From Rugalucina vietnamica (lineage: Eukaryota; Mollusca; Bivalvia; Lucinida; Lucinidae): DNA of 64,000 bases. A program made the position numbers and the translations under genes. The notes below the pieces were generated by a model that saw only the letters and a program-made list of their open reading frames with translations, searched no databases and had not been told where the DNA came from. The stretch's first letter is position 1; every line of letters begins with the position of its first letter. The stretch spans positions 12,091,726-12,155,725 of the forward strand of contig OZ024876.1 in NCBI GenBank assembly GCA_964017185.1, read 5' to 3'. Of this stretch, positions 34,801 through 44,795 are shown piece by piece.

Positions 34801-37157
34801 CGTGTATAAGGTTAATTACATGTGAAAACGGTTATTTCGCTGTTGATGACGTCGCATTAATATACGCGACGTCAGTGCAACGTTTGACATTAAAACGAAA
34901 AAGGCGGGAATATTGAACGGGTTTTCTCTAAATCCTCCAACGCAATTCGATGACCCCCACTTTTTATTTCAACTTTTGAATGGTTACAGCGTTTCATATC
35001 TATTGGTTGCGTAGTTTAGGAGATATCGCAAAAATACATAGTTTTTCCAGGTTTGAAAACATGGCGGGAAAGTTAATTTTGCTTGTAATCTCCTCAGTTT
35101 AAAAGCAAATAGTATCAAAATTTAAGAAAATAACACTGATCGTATGTCTAAAGTGTTTATGCAAAAATAACACATATATTAAAACACATGTCCGCTACGA
35201 ACGCGATTTTCTGAAATGCACGAGAAACATTAAAAAAAGTTCTGATACCATGGAAACGAGGCCGGTGACATCCCACTTTTATTTCGATTTTAGTCCAAGG
35301 ATACAATTATCTTGAAGCATGTGAAGTTTCATGAAAATCATATGCGGGAGTTAAATAATTATGTTTCCCTTTAAGCCGAATGAGCAGCTATTTCCCAATA
35401 AGTGCAAAACAGTAACCCGAACTTAACCAAAACTATGAAAACGTACATAAGGTTCAAACAGCACGAAAATTCGACTCCCAAAACATAAAACAAATAGAAC
35501 CACAACAGAAGTATCGCCTTGGAACAATCAGTAATACAAAAAAAATGCTTGGGGTCTTAAACCAGTTTTTAGAGTCTCTCAAAGACAAGTTCACACGCTT
35601 CTAAATTAATGCAAAAGGTATGCAAAAAGTATCAGTTAGCTTTTTACACATATCAAAAACTTCTCCTTACCTTTTTATACTCACTTTTGACATGTAAAAG
35701 CATAGATTTTTCTACCGTCAAGAGCGCCATGTGCCCCAGAAAATGAACATACGCACAGTTTAATTCAACAGTTCTTGACAGAAAGTTTGCAGAATACGCA
35801 CCAATTCTTCACATGTCAAAATTACACACGTGAATCTTGGTACCGTTTTTATATATTAAAAAAAAGTTCTTCACAGATGTGATGAATACGTACAAATTCT
35901 TCACACGACAATGATAAAAACGTATTAAATTGGAGCATACACGATACCCAAAAACTTATCGAAACTGGCATACGCACAATTAATGTCACATTTCTCAAAA
36001 TTAATGTGGTGTACATGGGTGTAAAATTTGCGATATGTTAAATGTGCGTGTCCGACAAACCTACATTTTACCTGTCGCAGTGCATCTAGTTTGAAAGTAG
36101 CTTGTCTGTTTCAGGTCATGCTTAATTTGCATGTTACGCGCATGGAACTTATTCGAAACGTATAAGACACACACCCCGGGACACACCGAACTTCTAGAAA
36201 GTTTTGAAGCATGTTTGATTTTTTTTTTTTTGGGGGGGGGGGGGAGGGGGGGGGGGCAAACGCGCCTTGAGCGCGCAGCGACTAACAGCGACGTATATCG
36301 ACGTGCAACAAGCGTACACCAAGCGTAAAAAACGCGCGTTTAACGCGCTTCTAACGTGTCTCCAACGTGCTCCGCGCGTTTTTTGAATTTTACATTTTTG
36401 TCGACACGCCCGGCGCGCGTTTGGATTATACGCTAGTGTTTAAAATAGCAGAATAAGCCAACGCGCGCCGGGCGTGTTGACAAAAATGTAAACTTTGAAT
36501 GATTCAATACCTACGTCAGGAGCACGTCGGAGACACATTAGTACGCGCTACATGTGCGTTTTTGGTGTACGCTTGGTGTACGCTGGGTGTACGTTGATAT
36601 ACGTCGCTAAAGGTCGGTGCGCTCTCCAGGCACGTTTGTGTTTAATCATGCTTAAAATTTTTCCAGAAGCTGGGCGTGTCTTGTGCGAATGTCTTTTACG
36701 TTTCGAATAAGTTCCATGCGCGTTACAGGCGCGTTGAATACGCTATGAACGTATTTGGCGCACGTGTTATGCACGCTAGTGTACGCCACATGCGTTTTCA
36801 GATTTTATGAGATATTGCTTCCGTAGCGTGCCCTAAGCGTTTGTGAGACGCGCGTTGAACGTTTGCTGTGCGCCTGTAGCACATGCTTAGCGCGTCTGGG
36901 AAGTAACACAAACGTACTTCAACACTTTGAGATTTTTGTACGTCCGGCACACGTCTCAGTCAGGCGCTAATGTGTGACTGCTAAAGCGTGTTAAAGGAAC
37001 AAATTATTTTTATACGTCCAAAATCTAAAGCATGTTGAGAGTATTCATACGCCAGACGCGCGTTTGGGTTATACGCTAATGTGTGACTGCTGATACATAA
37101 TAAAGCCAGGAAAGCATTCAAAGATTCGTTCTCAATATTGAACAAAACCAAAAATGG

Positions 37158-37198
<41 letters not shown>

Positions 37199-40100
37199 AT
37201 CATATTTTAGCTGCAATTATGCACAAGTCATTTCTAACCACTGCTCATCCACCTACGGGGAAGGGCGGTGATTGTGGCATTTCTTCTTTCAGGCCCTGCT
37301 ATAAGCCTCACACGCAGGGGGCAAACTGGGGGTTCAAAACTTTGCTCTTTGGCCTCACCTTAGAAATAGAAAATTGCCCTGGAGTAAGGATCCTAATGCA
37401 TAAAAAACCTCGTAATTCCCCCTGCACTGCGGATACACTCGACAAGTAATTGCTCTGCACTTAAGCCCGGCTATCCCCCACCCTTCACCGTAGGTATGTG
37501 TGAAGGGGGGGGGGGGTGGTAATGGTTACAAAGGACTGGTGCATTAGCAATCAATACATTTATCGACGAAAGAATAGAAACATGATGACTTGTTTTAGTG
37601 TGGAGGGTATCAATCCACATTGCATGTGTATAGGGATGCAATGTCAATGATGTTGATTATCTTTTTTCATGTGGCACTTAGCATATTTCTGTAAAATGGA
37701 GGTAATTGTCCTTTGAAAAAAATGTTATTTTACCTCTAAGAAAGGACGCATTGTTGCTGGAAGAATGAATAAGGCCCAAAATAAATATTTGGTGTACATG
37801 GCAACAAACAATTTTGATGATGGGAATGAGGTGTTTACACAAACAAAACACTTTGAAAGATTAGCTCGCACATAGTTAAATAAATCTGATGTATCTGCAT
37901 GGACTGGGCATATTCATCCATCATTATCCCTCAGCATTTGAAAGAAAACTCGATAGACTTACCTAGACCCGGTGGAAAATGGCGGCTTCTTGTTTACAAT
38001 TTGCACATATCATAAACATTGCGTATCACGTGATTCCCAGCAGTGTTTTGTGTATTTATGCCTAGTTAAGTTCATTTGTAGTCACCTTTACAGGAATAGC
38101 TGCTTGCTCAGCTTAACGTAGTAGGTACTATTAATGAGCCGCGGGCTTCGGGATTTCCGACCAGGTCCGACACAAACCGGCCTGTACAAGCTCAGAAGCA
38201 GGCTAGAAGCTTGAAATTTCGGATATATGTAGAAGAGGAAATATACTATCCGTGTAGCGAAAACAAAGGCGCTGATCAGCTTCGCGGTTACCGCGAAGCT
38301 TGATCTGCGCCTTTGTTTTCGCATAGGCAAAAATCCGGTTTTCTCACGATGCGGCTCATTTGTATTAGTACTTATTTTTGACATTTTGTTTGTTTCCTAC
38401 CTGGGGTTTGGAGTGGTGCTAAGATTCTGATTGCATCAGTTCTTGCCCATTGCTAACGTTTAAATTTCAAAAAGGATCCTAAACTATTTTATAATATGAG
38501 CCTATGCCTGAGAAAACCAACAATTTGGATTCCGACCGGGTCCGACACTAACCAGGCTGTACAGTCACAGGAGCAGGCTAGAAGCTTGAAATTTCGGATA
38601 TAAAGAGAGAGAAGATTGATTGTACTATCTGTGAAGCGAAAACAAAGACGCTGATGTTCAGTTACTGCGAAGCTGATCTGCGCCTTTGTTTTCGACTGTG
38701 CAGATTGTTGGTTTTCCCATGCAGCGGCTCATATTTGCTTGGTAATTTCAGGAGCACTAAGCGTGTTCTCTGAGGCTAGATTTACCTCAGCATTCGTTCA
38801 TGAAGTAGGTGTATGTACATGGTGCAAGTATAACCCCCTGGCGCACGCCAACAACAACCACATTCTGGACCACATAATGACTAAAGGTTTCATTGTTCAT
38901 TCTGCCAGGGTAAGAAAAAATTTCAGTTTGATTTAAATGCTTTATGTCCATAACAACAGATGTTTGACGAGTCAGTTATTATTCTTGGACAAATCCACCA
39001 GGAAAACATGTCCATGCAATGCATACCCCCTTAAACCCCACTTTTATATTGCAAAACTGGGGTATGGAGGGGTATACCTATTATTCATATTTTTGCTCCA
39101 AAACATAGAGTGTGGGTACCCGCCGAGGCGGTTCTAACGTGTACCCACAATCTGTGTCTTCAGCAAAAATAAGAAAAATATCAAACGTTTTCCAGTGAAA
39201 ATTTTCATTTTTACAACCAAAACATTTTCGGTATTTTCTGTATATTGCATGGGTGTGTTTTCGTAATCTACCACTTTGTGCATATTACTGACAACTGCTC
39301 TTCTTGGATCAGCAGCTGTAAAATGAGCCGCGACGCGAGAAAACCGGTCTTCGGGGTTTCCGACCAGGTCCGACATAAATCGACCTGTACAGTTACAGAA
39401 GCAGGCTAGAAGCTTGAAATTTCGGATATAAGAAGAAGAGGAAATATACTATCCGTGTAGCGAAAACAAAGGCGCTGATCAGCTTCGCGGTTACCGCGAA
39501 GCTGATCTGCGCCTTTGTTTTCGCATAGGCAAAAATCCGGTTTTCTCACGATGCGGCTCAAATAATTTGCAACAATGGGCTTATTTTTATGAAAGCAATG
39601 CACCCATAAAAGTCAATACTGATAGATCTGAAATGGTTATCATCTGAATTTCACTGCAGAAAGGATGGCTGTTAAAATTACAGTGTCTCAAGTAATTCAT
39701 TGCTGCATTATCAGATTATGAATAAAGTTGCCCTTATTGGGTTAAGATCCATGTAAACTGAGCTATGCAGAACACACAAGTTGACCAGAAACTTACTTTT
39801 TTTTTATCGAGCATGTGTGCCATCTATGAAGCTCATTATAAAAATACGACTATGCAACATACATAGATTTTTAACTTAAAGTTGTAAAAAACGAAATTTT
39901 CAGCACGAAGCATTCTTCCCACTACCCACGCCCACGGAAAAAAGAAAAAAAGTACACCAAACTATACCCCTGTATACCCCAATTTTGTGAAACAAACTGA
40001 AGTGTAAGGGGATATACATTTCACTGACATTATCCTGATGGAAGTTATGATGCAGATTAGATGTGCAGTTAGTGTGTCTTTGACTTTGTATATATTAAAG

Positions 40101-41632
40101 TCAGGCAAATAGGTTATTTACTAAGAAACTAAGATGAGCATGACATTTATCTAGCTAATAAAATAAATGTTATATTATAAAGCCAACAAATGTTGGCATT
40201 TCAACATTAAGAAGGATTAAAGAGTGGTTTTGCTAACCTTTGCCAGAAATTTTATTACATTTTGGCTTTTTAAGTACATGTATTTATGAGCAGTTTAAAT
40301 ATTGTGCTCAACAGAGTTGAGTATGAAAATGTTAATTAACTTTGAGGCCAGATTTCATGATAGCCCACATACAAGTACACCAGAATAAAATGTTGTCCAT
40401 GGAAAGTATAACCCTTTAAGCCTAGTTTTATATAGTAAAATTGGGGAATACAGGGGTATACCTATTTTTCTAATTTTGGTTCCAAAACGTAGATTGTGGG
40501 TAAACGTTAGAACCGCCTCAAAAACTGCCTTGAGCAAACATAAAGGAAAATATCAATTTATCTATACTGAGCCAAACTTATAACGCAACAGCGGTTTATT
40601 CTAATTGTTATACAAAAGAACAATATCAAATAAACTTTTCCTCCACTAAATAAATTGCCAGACGATCGACACATCTCATAAGATCTTGTTTGTAACATTC
40701 TGTGTTGTGCGTCTCAAGAAGTTAATCATTTTTCAGAGGTAGGGTATTGGCAAAAAATGAAATGCATTGTGATTTTCAAGAATGCGACATGTGACGTGTA
40801 TTCGTACCCTAGAAATTAATGTCGGTTTTTAAGGTTACCCCTATCCCATTTTAGACAATGAATAATTTTATTGTCAAAAGATTAATTGTGCTCAATTTTA
40901 AACAGGGTTGAAAATTCATTTTTACTCCAACCCATTCAAGTTTACTCACATTTTAACATTTGTTACAGACGTTCTTGACCCAACAATTGGACGCTATTCT
41001 GTTTTATAACAATGCTTAATGAAGGAATGAAAATGTTTTTACAAATTTTTCGTTAAAACATTCGCTGTTAGAATTTTTTCACTAATTCCATTTTCTATTG
41101 TGTTCAATGTAATGCGCAGTAGTAAACGTTCAATTTTCAATGATGCGAACTTTGATTTGAAATTATGGGTACAAATGGAAACGATATTGCAATTACCTCA
41201 TCGAATCTCACTGGGCGATCCATAAAGAAGCACTCTGTGTAAAAACTGACTTCCAGAATCTCTCAGGGGACGCATGCCTCCAAAATAACCGTTTTGACCA
41301 ATCAGATTCGAGCGCAGTGACCCATGCCCAGAAAACCAAAACCTTTGTACCCAATTTATTCATTAGTAATCGCTGACCATCATATGTCGGATAGAACGTC
41401 TTACGTTACATTAAAATGTAACAAAAAACATGTCATAACCGTGTTGCGTTATATCTTTGGCTCAGTATATATATGAAATTATTTGTTAATTTTTGCATCT
41501 CTGCATGGGTGTGTTTTTGTAATGATGAACCTTTATTTACAGCGTGTCCTAGATGATGTGAGAGTCCGGGGAAGATACCCTCTATCTGATCATTATGGGA
41601 TAGAAGTCAATGTTGAGATACAGGGACCCTAA
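25639..41632 (+). CDS. Endonuclease/exonuclease/phosphatase-superfamily protein, seven exons
   Basis: Metal-dependent phosphoesterase fold shared by DNase I, AP endonucleases and neutral sphingomyelinases; its own substrate cannot be read from sequence. Exons 25639-25836, 26297-26595, 26857-26995, 27526-27592, 28109-28258, 38752-38909 and 41543-41632 all have GT-AG borders. They add up to 1101 bases with every phase agreeing, giving 366 residues. Catalytic motifs: SFN (31-33), LQE (64-66, metal-binding Glu), THL (222-224), GDLN (266-269) and SDH (352-354). Residues about 115-170 are cysteine-rich, and the first 25 or so are hydrophobic (VVANLLRFAHYFGCFI), so secretion is possible. A second ATG at 25648 has the better context (AAAATGG) and may be the true start. 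Introns 5 (10.5 kb) and 6 are full of mobile elements. The downstream neighbour SSR2 converges. Resemblance to the neutral sphingomyelinase branch (WQAQS.AEA, LPRGYISA) is an impression from memory. Confidence 0.87.
26297..26595 (+). CDS. Phosphatase-fold gene, exon 2
   Basis: Acceptor ttatacag|GTATGG and donor CAAAG|gtacta, 299 bases. Continues the motif as LQE|VWF. Encodes the cysteine-rich segment (CISSGG..CAERECG..CVSCLV), which may form disulfides if the protein is secreted. Confidence 0.83.
26857..26995 (+). CDS. Phosphatase-fold gene, exon 3
   Basis: Acceptor ctttacag|CTGC, donor GCACAG|gtgcga, 139 bases. Encodes NRFNTAGLLLLSKYP and LPRGYISAQ, core strands of the fold. Confidence 0.85.
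27158..27363 (+). mobile_element. MITE family A, copy 12
   Basis: Shortened forward copy in intron 3 of the phosphatase-fold gene. The centre is reduced to AAAACAAAGACGCAT..GCCTTTGTTTTCG. Confidence 0.78.
27526..27592 (+). CDS. Phosphatase-fold gene, exon 4
   Basis: 67 bases between ttttag|GTGGGC and GAAA|gtaagc. Encodes VGSLGHVVCTHLTANLG with the THL catalytic histidine motif. Confidence 0.83.
28109..28258 (+). CDS. Phosphatase-fold gene, exon 5, donor made partly by a MITE
   Basis: 150 bases, acceptor tgtgacag|AGCTG, donor GAAG|gtgagc. Encodes LPFSSWQAQSVAEA and MGDLNSSPG, whose Asp and Asn are catalytic. The GAGC of the donor (positions +3 to +6) is the first four bases of MITE family A copy 13. 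Confidence 0.85.
28261..28496 (-). mobile_element. MITE family A, copy 13, at a splice donor
   Basis: Reverse copy of the GGTNTTCGGGG subfamily starting two bases after the end of exon 5. The right end is AGCTC. No clear 4 bp duplication (AGGT/GTGC). Confidence 0.8.
28517..28660. repeat. Hairpin repeat, arms about 48 bp
   Basis: TTTTTCTGATGTTCATGG and GAACCACAGTGGGTCGC at the left pair with complements at 28612-28660. A loop of about 46 bases separates them. It sits 20 bases from MITE A copy 13. Confidence 0.8.
28951..32784. mobile_element. 3.8 kb element with 495 bp inverted arms (Transib/RAG-like candidate)
   Basis: The left arm 28951-29446 and right arm 32290-32784 are closely matching inverted copies. 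Both start CACACTGGTAAATGTAAAAG. An exact 5 bp direct repeat ATACA flanks the element (28946-28950 and 32785-32789). Inside each arm the end motif recurs as AACGCACTGG or AACGCACCGG about three times. The 2.8 kb core (29447-32289) shows homopolymers, a MITE family B piece and no transposase. CAC ends plus a 5 bp duplication fit Transib/RAG-like elements. The alternative is two solo elements inserted in opposite orientation, but the flanking duplication argues for one unit. It lies in intron 5 of the phosphatase-fold gene. Confidence 0.78.
29688..29775 (-). mobile_element. MITE family B fragment
   Basis: GTACACACAATCTATG, GAGCAAAAATAAGAAAAA and TATATAATGTGGGG survive. It is nested in the core of the 28951-32784 element. 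Confidence 0.6.
32790..33932. other. Intron 5 sequence, nothing recognised
   Basis: AT-rich intron of the phosphatase-fold gene. Short frames only, with no conserved motif or repeat I can name. Confidence 0.5.
33933..34437. mobile_element. TTAA-flanked MITE candidate
   Basis: Ends read TTAA|AGGGAAAGG.. and ..CGTTCTCCT|TTAA, an imperfect inverted pair with TTAA on each side, as left by piggyBac or Kolobok transposases. No frame is seen. Confidence 0.45.
34480..35570 (-). mobile_element. Penelope-like 3' region fragment, interrupted
   Basis: Reverse copies of the 3' modules at 10100-10450: ATCAGGAAAAGGCGCAATC at 34584-34602, GCCGAATGAGCAGC near 35377, and GAACCAC..GTATCGCCTTGGAAC near 35500-35530. 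About 770 bases of unrelated sequence (34603-35375) replace the middle. No reverse transcriptase is present. Confidence 0.65.
36131..36728. repeat. 600 bp CpG-rich foldback
   Basis: A large imperfect palindrome centred near 36435. Outer arms are GTTACGCGCATGGAACTTATTCG and its near-complement at 36700-36728. Middle arms are GCGACGTATAT..GTACACCAAGCGTA and complements. Inner arms are ACATTTTTGTCGACACGCC and GGGCGTGTTGACAAAAATGT. A T/G homopolymer (36219-36256) interrupts the left arm. It is rich in ACGCGCGTT-type words. No coding content is inferred. Confidence 0.75.
36729..37095. repeat. Continuation of CpG-rich degenerate repeat
   Basis: Same ACGC/GCGT-rich wording as the foldback. GCGCGTTTGG.TTATACGCTA.TGT occurs at about 36413 and again at about 37060, showing direct repetition over 650 bp. 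Confidence 0.6.
37158..37197. repeat. Poly-T tract
   Basis: About 40 consecutive T bases. The following 900 bases are intron without recognisable features. Confidence 0.85.
38136..38357 (-). mobile_element. MITE family A, copy 14
   Basis: Reverse copy with about 15 bases lost from the left inverted end (GAGCCGCGGGCTTCGG). The central palindrome has one extra base. Confidence 0.8.
38498..38730 (-). mobile_element. MITE family A, copy 15
   Basis: Exact ATAT duplication (38494-38497 and 38731-38734). Its right end lies 21 bases before exon 6 of the phosphatase-fold gene, within the branch/polypyrimidine region. Confidence 0.87.
38752..38909 (+). CDS. Phosphatase-fold gene, exon 6
   Basis: 158 bases, acceptor aatttcag|GAGCAC, donor CCAGG|gtaaga. 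Encodes GALSVFSEARFTSAF, GVCTWCKYNPLAHA and ILDHIMTKGF, matching the region between GDLN and SDH in the family. Confidence 0.83.
38996..39268 (+). mobile_element. MITE family B, copy 4
   Basis: CACCAGGAAAACATGTCCATG start and GTGTGTTTTCGTAATC end. The left arm of the central hairpin is deleted, leaving CCGAGGCGGTTCTAACG. Confidence 0.8.
39325..39559 (-). mobile_element. MITE family A, copy 16
   Basis: Complete reverse copy of the CCGGTCTTCGGGG subfamily with exact AAAT duplication (39321-39324 and 39560-39563). Confidence 0.9.
40378..40545 (+). mobile_element. MITE family B fragment
   Basis: Keeps TTGTCCATGGAAAGTATA, TACAGGGGTATACC, ATAGATTGTGGGTA and CGTTAGAACCGCCTC. The second half is missing. 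The 800 bases upstream hold only another small family B scrap near 39955-40035. Confidence 0.6.
40567..41465. mobile_element. TA-flanked MITE (mariner-like), copy 3
   Basis: 899 bp with inverted ends CTGAGCCAAACTTATAACGC and the complement of CTGAGCCAAAGATATAACGC, with TA on both sides. No transposase. It lies in intron 6 of the phosphatase-fold gene, 77 bases before exon 7. Confidence 0.8.
41543..41632 (+). CDS. Phosphatase-fold gene, exon 7 with stop
   Basis: Acceptor atttacag|CGTGTC. Encodes RYPLSDHYGIEVNVEIQGP then TAA at 41630-41632. SDH is the final catalytic motif of the superfamily, so the C-terminus is complete. Confidence 0.87.
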   Translation, partial: RVLDDVRVRGRYPLSDHYGIEVNVEIQGP

Positions 41633-41645
41633 GCCTTAACCCATT

Positions 41646-41880
41646 GAGCCGCGATGCGAGAAAACCGGTCTTCGGGGTTTCCAACCAGGTCTGACACAAA
41701 CCAACCTGTTCAGTCACAGAAGCAGGCTAGAAGCTTGAAATTTCGGATTTAAGAAGAAGAGAAATTGTAGTATCCGTGTAGCGAAAACAAAGGCGCTGAT
41801 CAGCTTCGCAGTTTCTGCGAAGCTGATCTGCGACTTTGTTTTTGCATAGGCAAAAATCCGGTTTTCTCATGATGCGGCTC
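41646..41880 (-). mobile_element. MITE family A, copy 17, in the 3' UTR region
   Basis: Starts 13 bases after the stop codon of the phosphatase-fold gene, so it should be transcribed as part of the 3' UTR. The right end is GGCTC; flanks do not match. Confidence 0.85.
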
Positions 41881-42419
41881 CCTTTATGATAAATGAACTT
41901 TTCACATCATTATCAATTAGAAGAGTCCACTGTCGTTTTATGGGACATCAGGAGTACTTTGAATTTTCATTCTATTTTTGATGGACTTTCTCATATCTAA
42001 CAGAATAGCCCAAGATGGGGCTACATATATACCGTTTGCAGATGTCCCATAAAGTGGATGACAGGCTTTTATGAGTTAATAGTGATGTACACCATTAAAA
42101 TTTAAACAAAGAATGATGTGTTCTTATGTACAAAGATATACAAATATAAAGAAAAAAAGTCTTTTAAATCCTGTGTATATTTCAACAATTTCTATTAACA
42201 TGGGATGTTGAAGGTTAATTGCAATATATTAATGCAGAAATTTCATTTTAAGACAATATATATAATTACATTTTGTACGTAAACTGAAAAGCTCTAATGC
42301 TCTAGTTTAGTGGGATATTATCATAAAAGAAATGACTAAATGTGGTACAAACTATTTCTCTGCATCTCATTAAAATCCAGGATAAACATAAAATTAAGCT
42401 GCATTCATTTAACATGTGA

Positions 42420-43205
42420 TTTACTACACAATTTTCAGCATATGCAACCTAAGTTGACCTTGCCATAAAATATGAATAGATCAAGGTCTTTATACAAACT
42501 TTGTAGAGCCCCATTGCCTGATACTTCATGCCAAGCTTCAAAATCATAGTCCTTCTGGATCTGGAGAAGATTTTTAAAGGTGTTTGCTATTTATAGCCAT
42601 GGTGGCCATCTTGGTCATGTGACCTGGACCATTTGTACAAATCTTCATTCCCCCTTCCTAATGATCCTCCACATGCAGTTTGGCTTTGATTGGCCAAGCG
42701 GTTTCAGAGATGTTTTAATATTAGCGTCAAGGGCAGACAACCAAGCTCTAAGCTTTTAATCAACATACACATTCTGTCCATTTGCATACCCCCAGCAAGT
42801 TTTCCCCCATTTTATTACATTTTCCTAATTTTCCCCATTCAAATGCATTGGCAACCTAACTTGACCTTGCCATAAAATAGGTCAAGGCTATCCCAGGGTC
42901 ATGATTTATATAAACTTTGTAGAGATCCTCTTCTTGATGCTTCATGCCAAGTTTCAAAATCATACGCCTTCCGTTTCTGGAGTATAAGATTTTTTTAAAG
43001 GATTTTGCTATCTATAGCCATGGCGGCCATCTTGGTCATGTGACCTGGATCATGTATACATATTTTCGTTCCCCCTCCCTGAGGATGAAGTTTGGCTTTG
43101 ATTTACCAAGTGGTTTCAGATGAGAAGATCTTTGAAATTGTGAGATGACGACGGACACCAGAGCATAGCCATCCTATAAGCTCATCCTCAGGTGAGCTAA
43201 AAAAA
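42420..43205 (-). repeat. Dispersed AGCTCACCTG repeat (family C), copy 3
   Basis: Reverse orientation, about two subunits (GTTGACCTTGCCATAAAAT, GCCATGGTGGCCATCTTGGTC). Ends ATCCTCAGGTGAGCTAAAAA at about 43200. It occupies the gap between the two convergent genes. Confidence 0.78.
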
Positions 43206-43379
43206 CATCTATAACACCAAGTAACAAATGTTGATTTTATTTAAACTGAGACGATGACAAATTGACAAATGACATGATATACAAAAATATTCAATATAAA
43301 TATGATAGTTCTTCTATGATAGTTCTTCTCTTTCACATGTATATCTGTACTGTGGCAAACCAGAGTTGCATTTATATTT

Positions 43380-43609
43380 GAGCCATGTCATGAGAAAACC
43401 AGATTTTTGCCTATGCGAAAAACAAAGGCACAGATCAGCTTCGCACTTACTGCGAAGCTGATCAGCGCCTCCCTTTTCGCTACTCTGATACTGCAGTTCC
43501 TCTTCTTCCTAAAACGGAGATTTTTATCTTCTAGCCACCTTATGTACTGGCCATTTTGTATCAGACCTGGTCGGAAACCTCGAAGACCGGTTTACCTGCA
43601 TCACAGCTC
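43380..43609 (+). mobile_element. MITE family A, copy 18
   Basis: Forward copy of the CAGATTTTTGCC subfamily with exact ATTT duplication (43376-43379 and 43610-43613). Confidence 0.88.
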
Positions 43610-43725
43610 ATTTATTTCATATGGCCAGATGTTAACTTAGTTTTGATGTCAAATTTTCTCCTAACTGTTAATTAATCTTATGAACATGAACATGTTTAAT
43701 ATAAGGTTGTCCAGATTGAATATCT

Positions 43726-43728
<3 letters not shown>

Positions 43729-43781
<53 letters not shown>
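43729..43781. repeat. (CA)n microsatellite
   Basis: About 26 uninterrupted CA units. Confidence 0.97.
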
Positions 43782-43786
<5 letters not shown>

Positions 43787-43904
43787 ATACTTTACTATTT
43801 TACAACATGCAAGGTCATAAAATTTACATTCATTATTCCAGAACTAATTTTCTTCATCCATTTTAATCAGAACAGTGTTCAAAGCTAGGTTTTTATTTTT
43901 TGTT

Positions 43905-44100
43905 TAATTTTATTCTTTACATCCAACTTTTTCAGTCATGTTGGGATAGAGCAATATTTAATCAGTACTATGCGGAGGTATGTCTTGCTAAAAAACACAA
44001 CTCCATTGCACTGGGATTTGAATCCTTGACCTCTGTGTCTCATTCCGAAATCAATTCTATTTCCACACAGTCTTTGGTTTTTAAGCACTTTGTATGTTAT
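43905..44100 (-). mobile_element. Degraded tRNA-derived SINE
   Basis: Minus strand has a B-box-like GGATTCAAATCCC and the same tail as the element near 11530 (plus-strand TTTTTCAGTCATGTTGGGA). Not a functional tRNA. Confidence 0.5.
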
Positions 44101-44130
44101 CCACTACCCTAGGTATATACATATACACAT

Positions 44131-44178
44131 GAGCCATGTCATGAGAAAACCAACAATGTGGTTTCCAAAAAAGGTACA
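44131..44178 (-). mobile_element. MITE family A terminal fragment
   Basis: Only GAGCCATGTCATGAG, AAAACCAACAATG and GGTTTCC remain. Confidence 0.6.
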
Positions 44179-44405
44179 ACACAAACAAAGCTTGACTTAA
44201 ACTGTTGGTGGGATGTTCAATCCCAAATCAATCAACCGAACAACGTTTTCACTCCGAAATATAATGTTTTGCTGTATGGCTATTGTAGATAACCTAATTA
44301 GAACACAGTTTCACTTATAACATTGTCTGTCCCTATAGATCCCAAAAATGCCTTTTTAATGAGGTTGACCTGTAATTGTATCTTAGATTTGCATAGCTCT
44401 TAAAT

Positions 44406-44640
44406 GAGCCTGTGCGTGAGAAAACCAACAGTTTGGGTTTCCAACCAGGTCCGACACAAACCGGCCTGTACAGTCACAGAAGCAGGCAAGAAGTTTGAAA
44501 TTTCGGATTTGAGAAGAAGAGGGATTGTACTATCCCTGTAGCGAAAACAAAGGCACTGATCAGCTTCGCGGTTACCGCGAAGCTGATCTGCGCCTTTGTT
44601 TTCGCCCAAGCATTTTGTTGGTTTTCTTATGCAGTGGCTT
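44406..44640 (-). mobile_element. MITE family A, copy 19, in the SSR2 3' UTR region
   Basis: Exact AAAT duplication (44402-44405 and 44641-44644). It lies 44 bases downstream (minus sense) of the SSR2 stop codon. Confidence 0.88.
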
Positions 44641-44684
44641 AAATGGAATTAATTAAAACCTGGAGTCCTATTTTGTGACATGTG

Positions 44685-44795
44685 TTAATTTTTCTTGGGT
44701 TTTGAGGTGTCGTATCTCGTCTTGCTGCTGTACCACAGTAAGAATGGAATGCCTAGCGAGGGGAGAGTCATCACGGCAAACACCAACCAATCAAG
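44685..44795 (-). CDS. SSR2: SSR2 coding exon 5 with stop
   Basis: 111 bases, acceptor gtttcag|CTTGATTGG. Encodes the membrane span and tail YDTSKPKKN, then TAA. Confidence 0.93.
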   Translation of the reverse strand, partial: LDWLVFAVMTLPSLGIPFLLWYSSKTRYDTSKPKKN

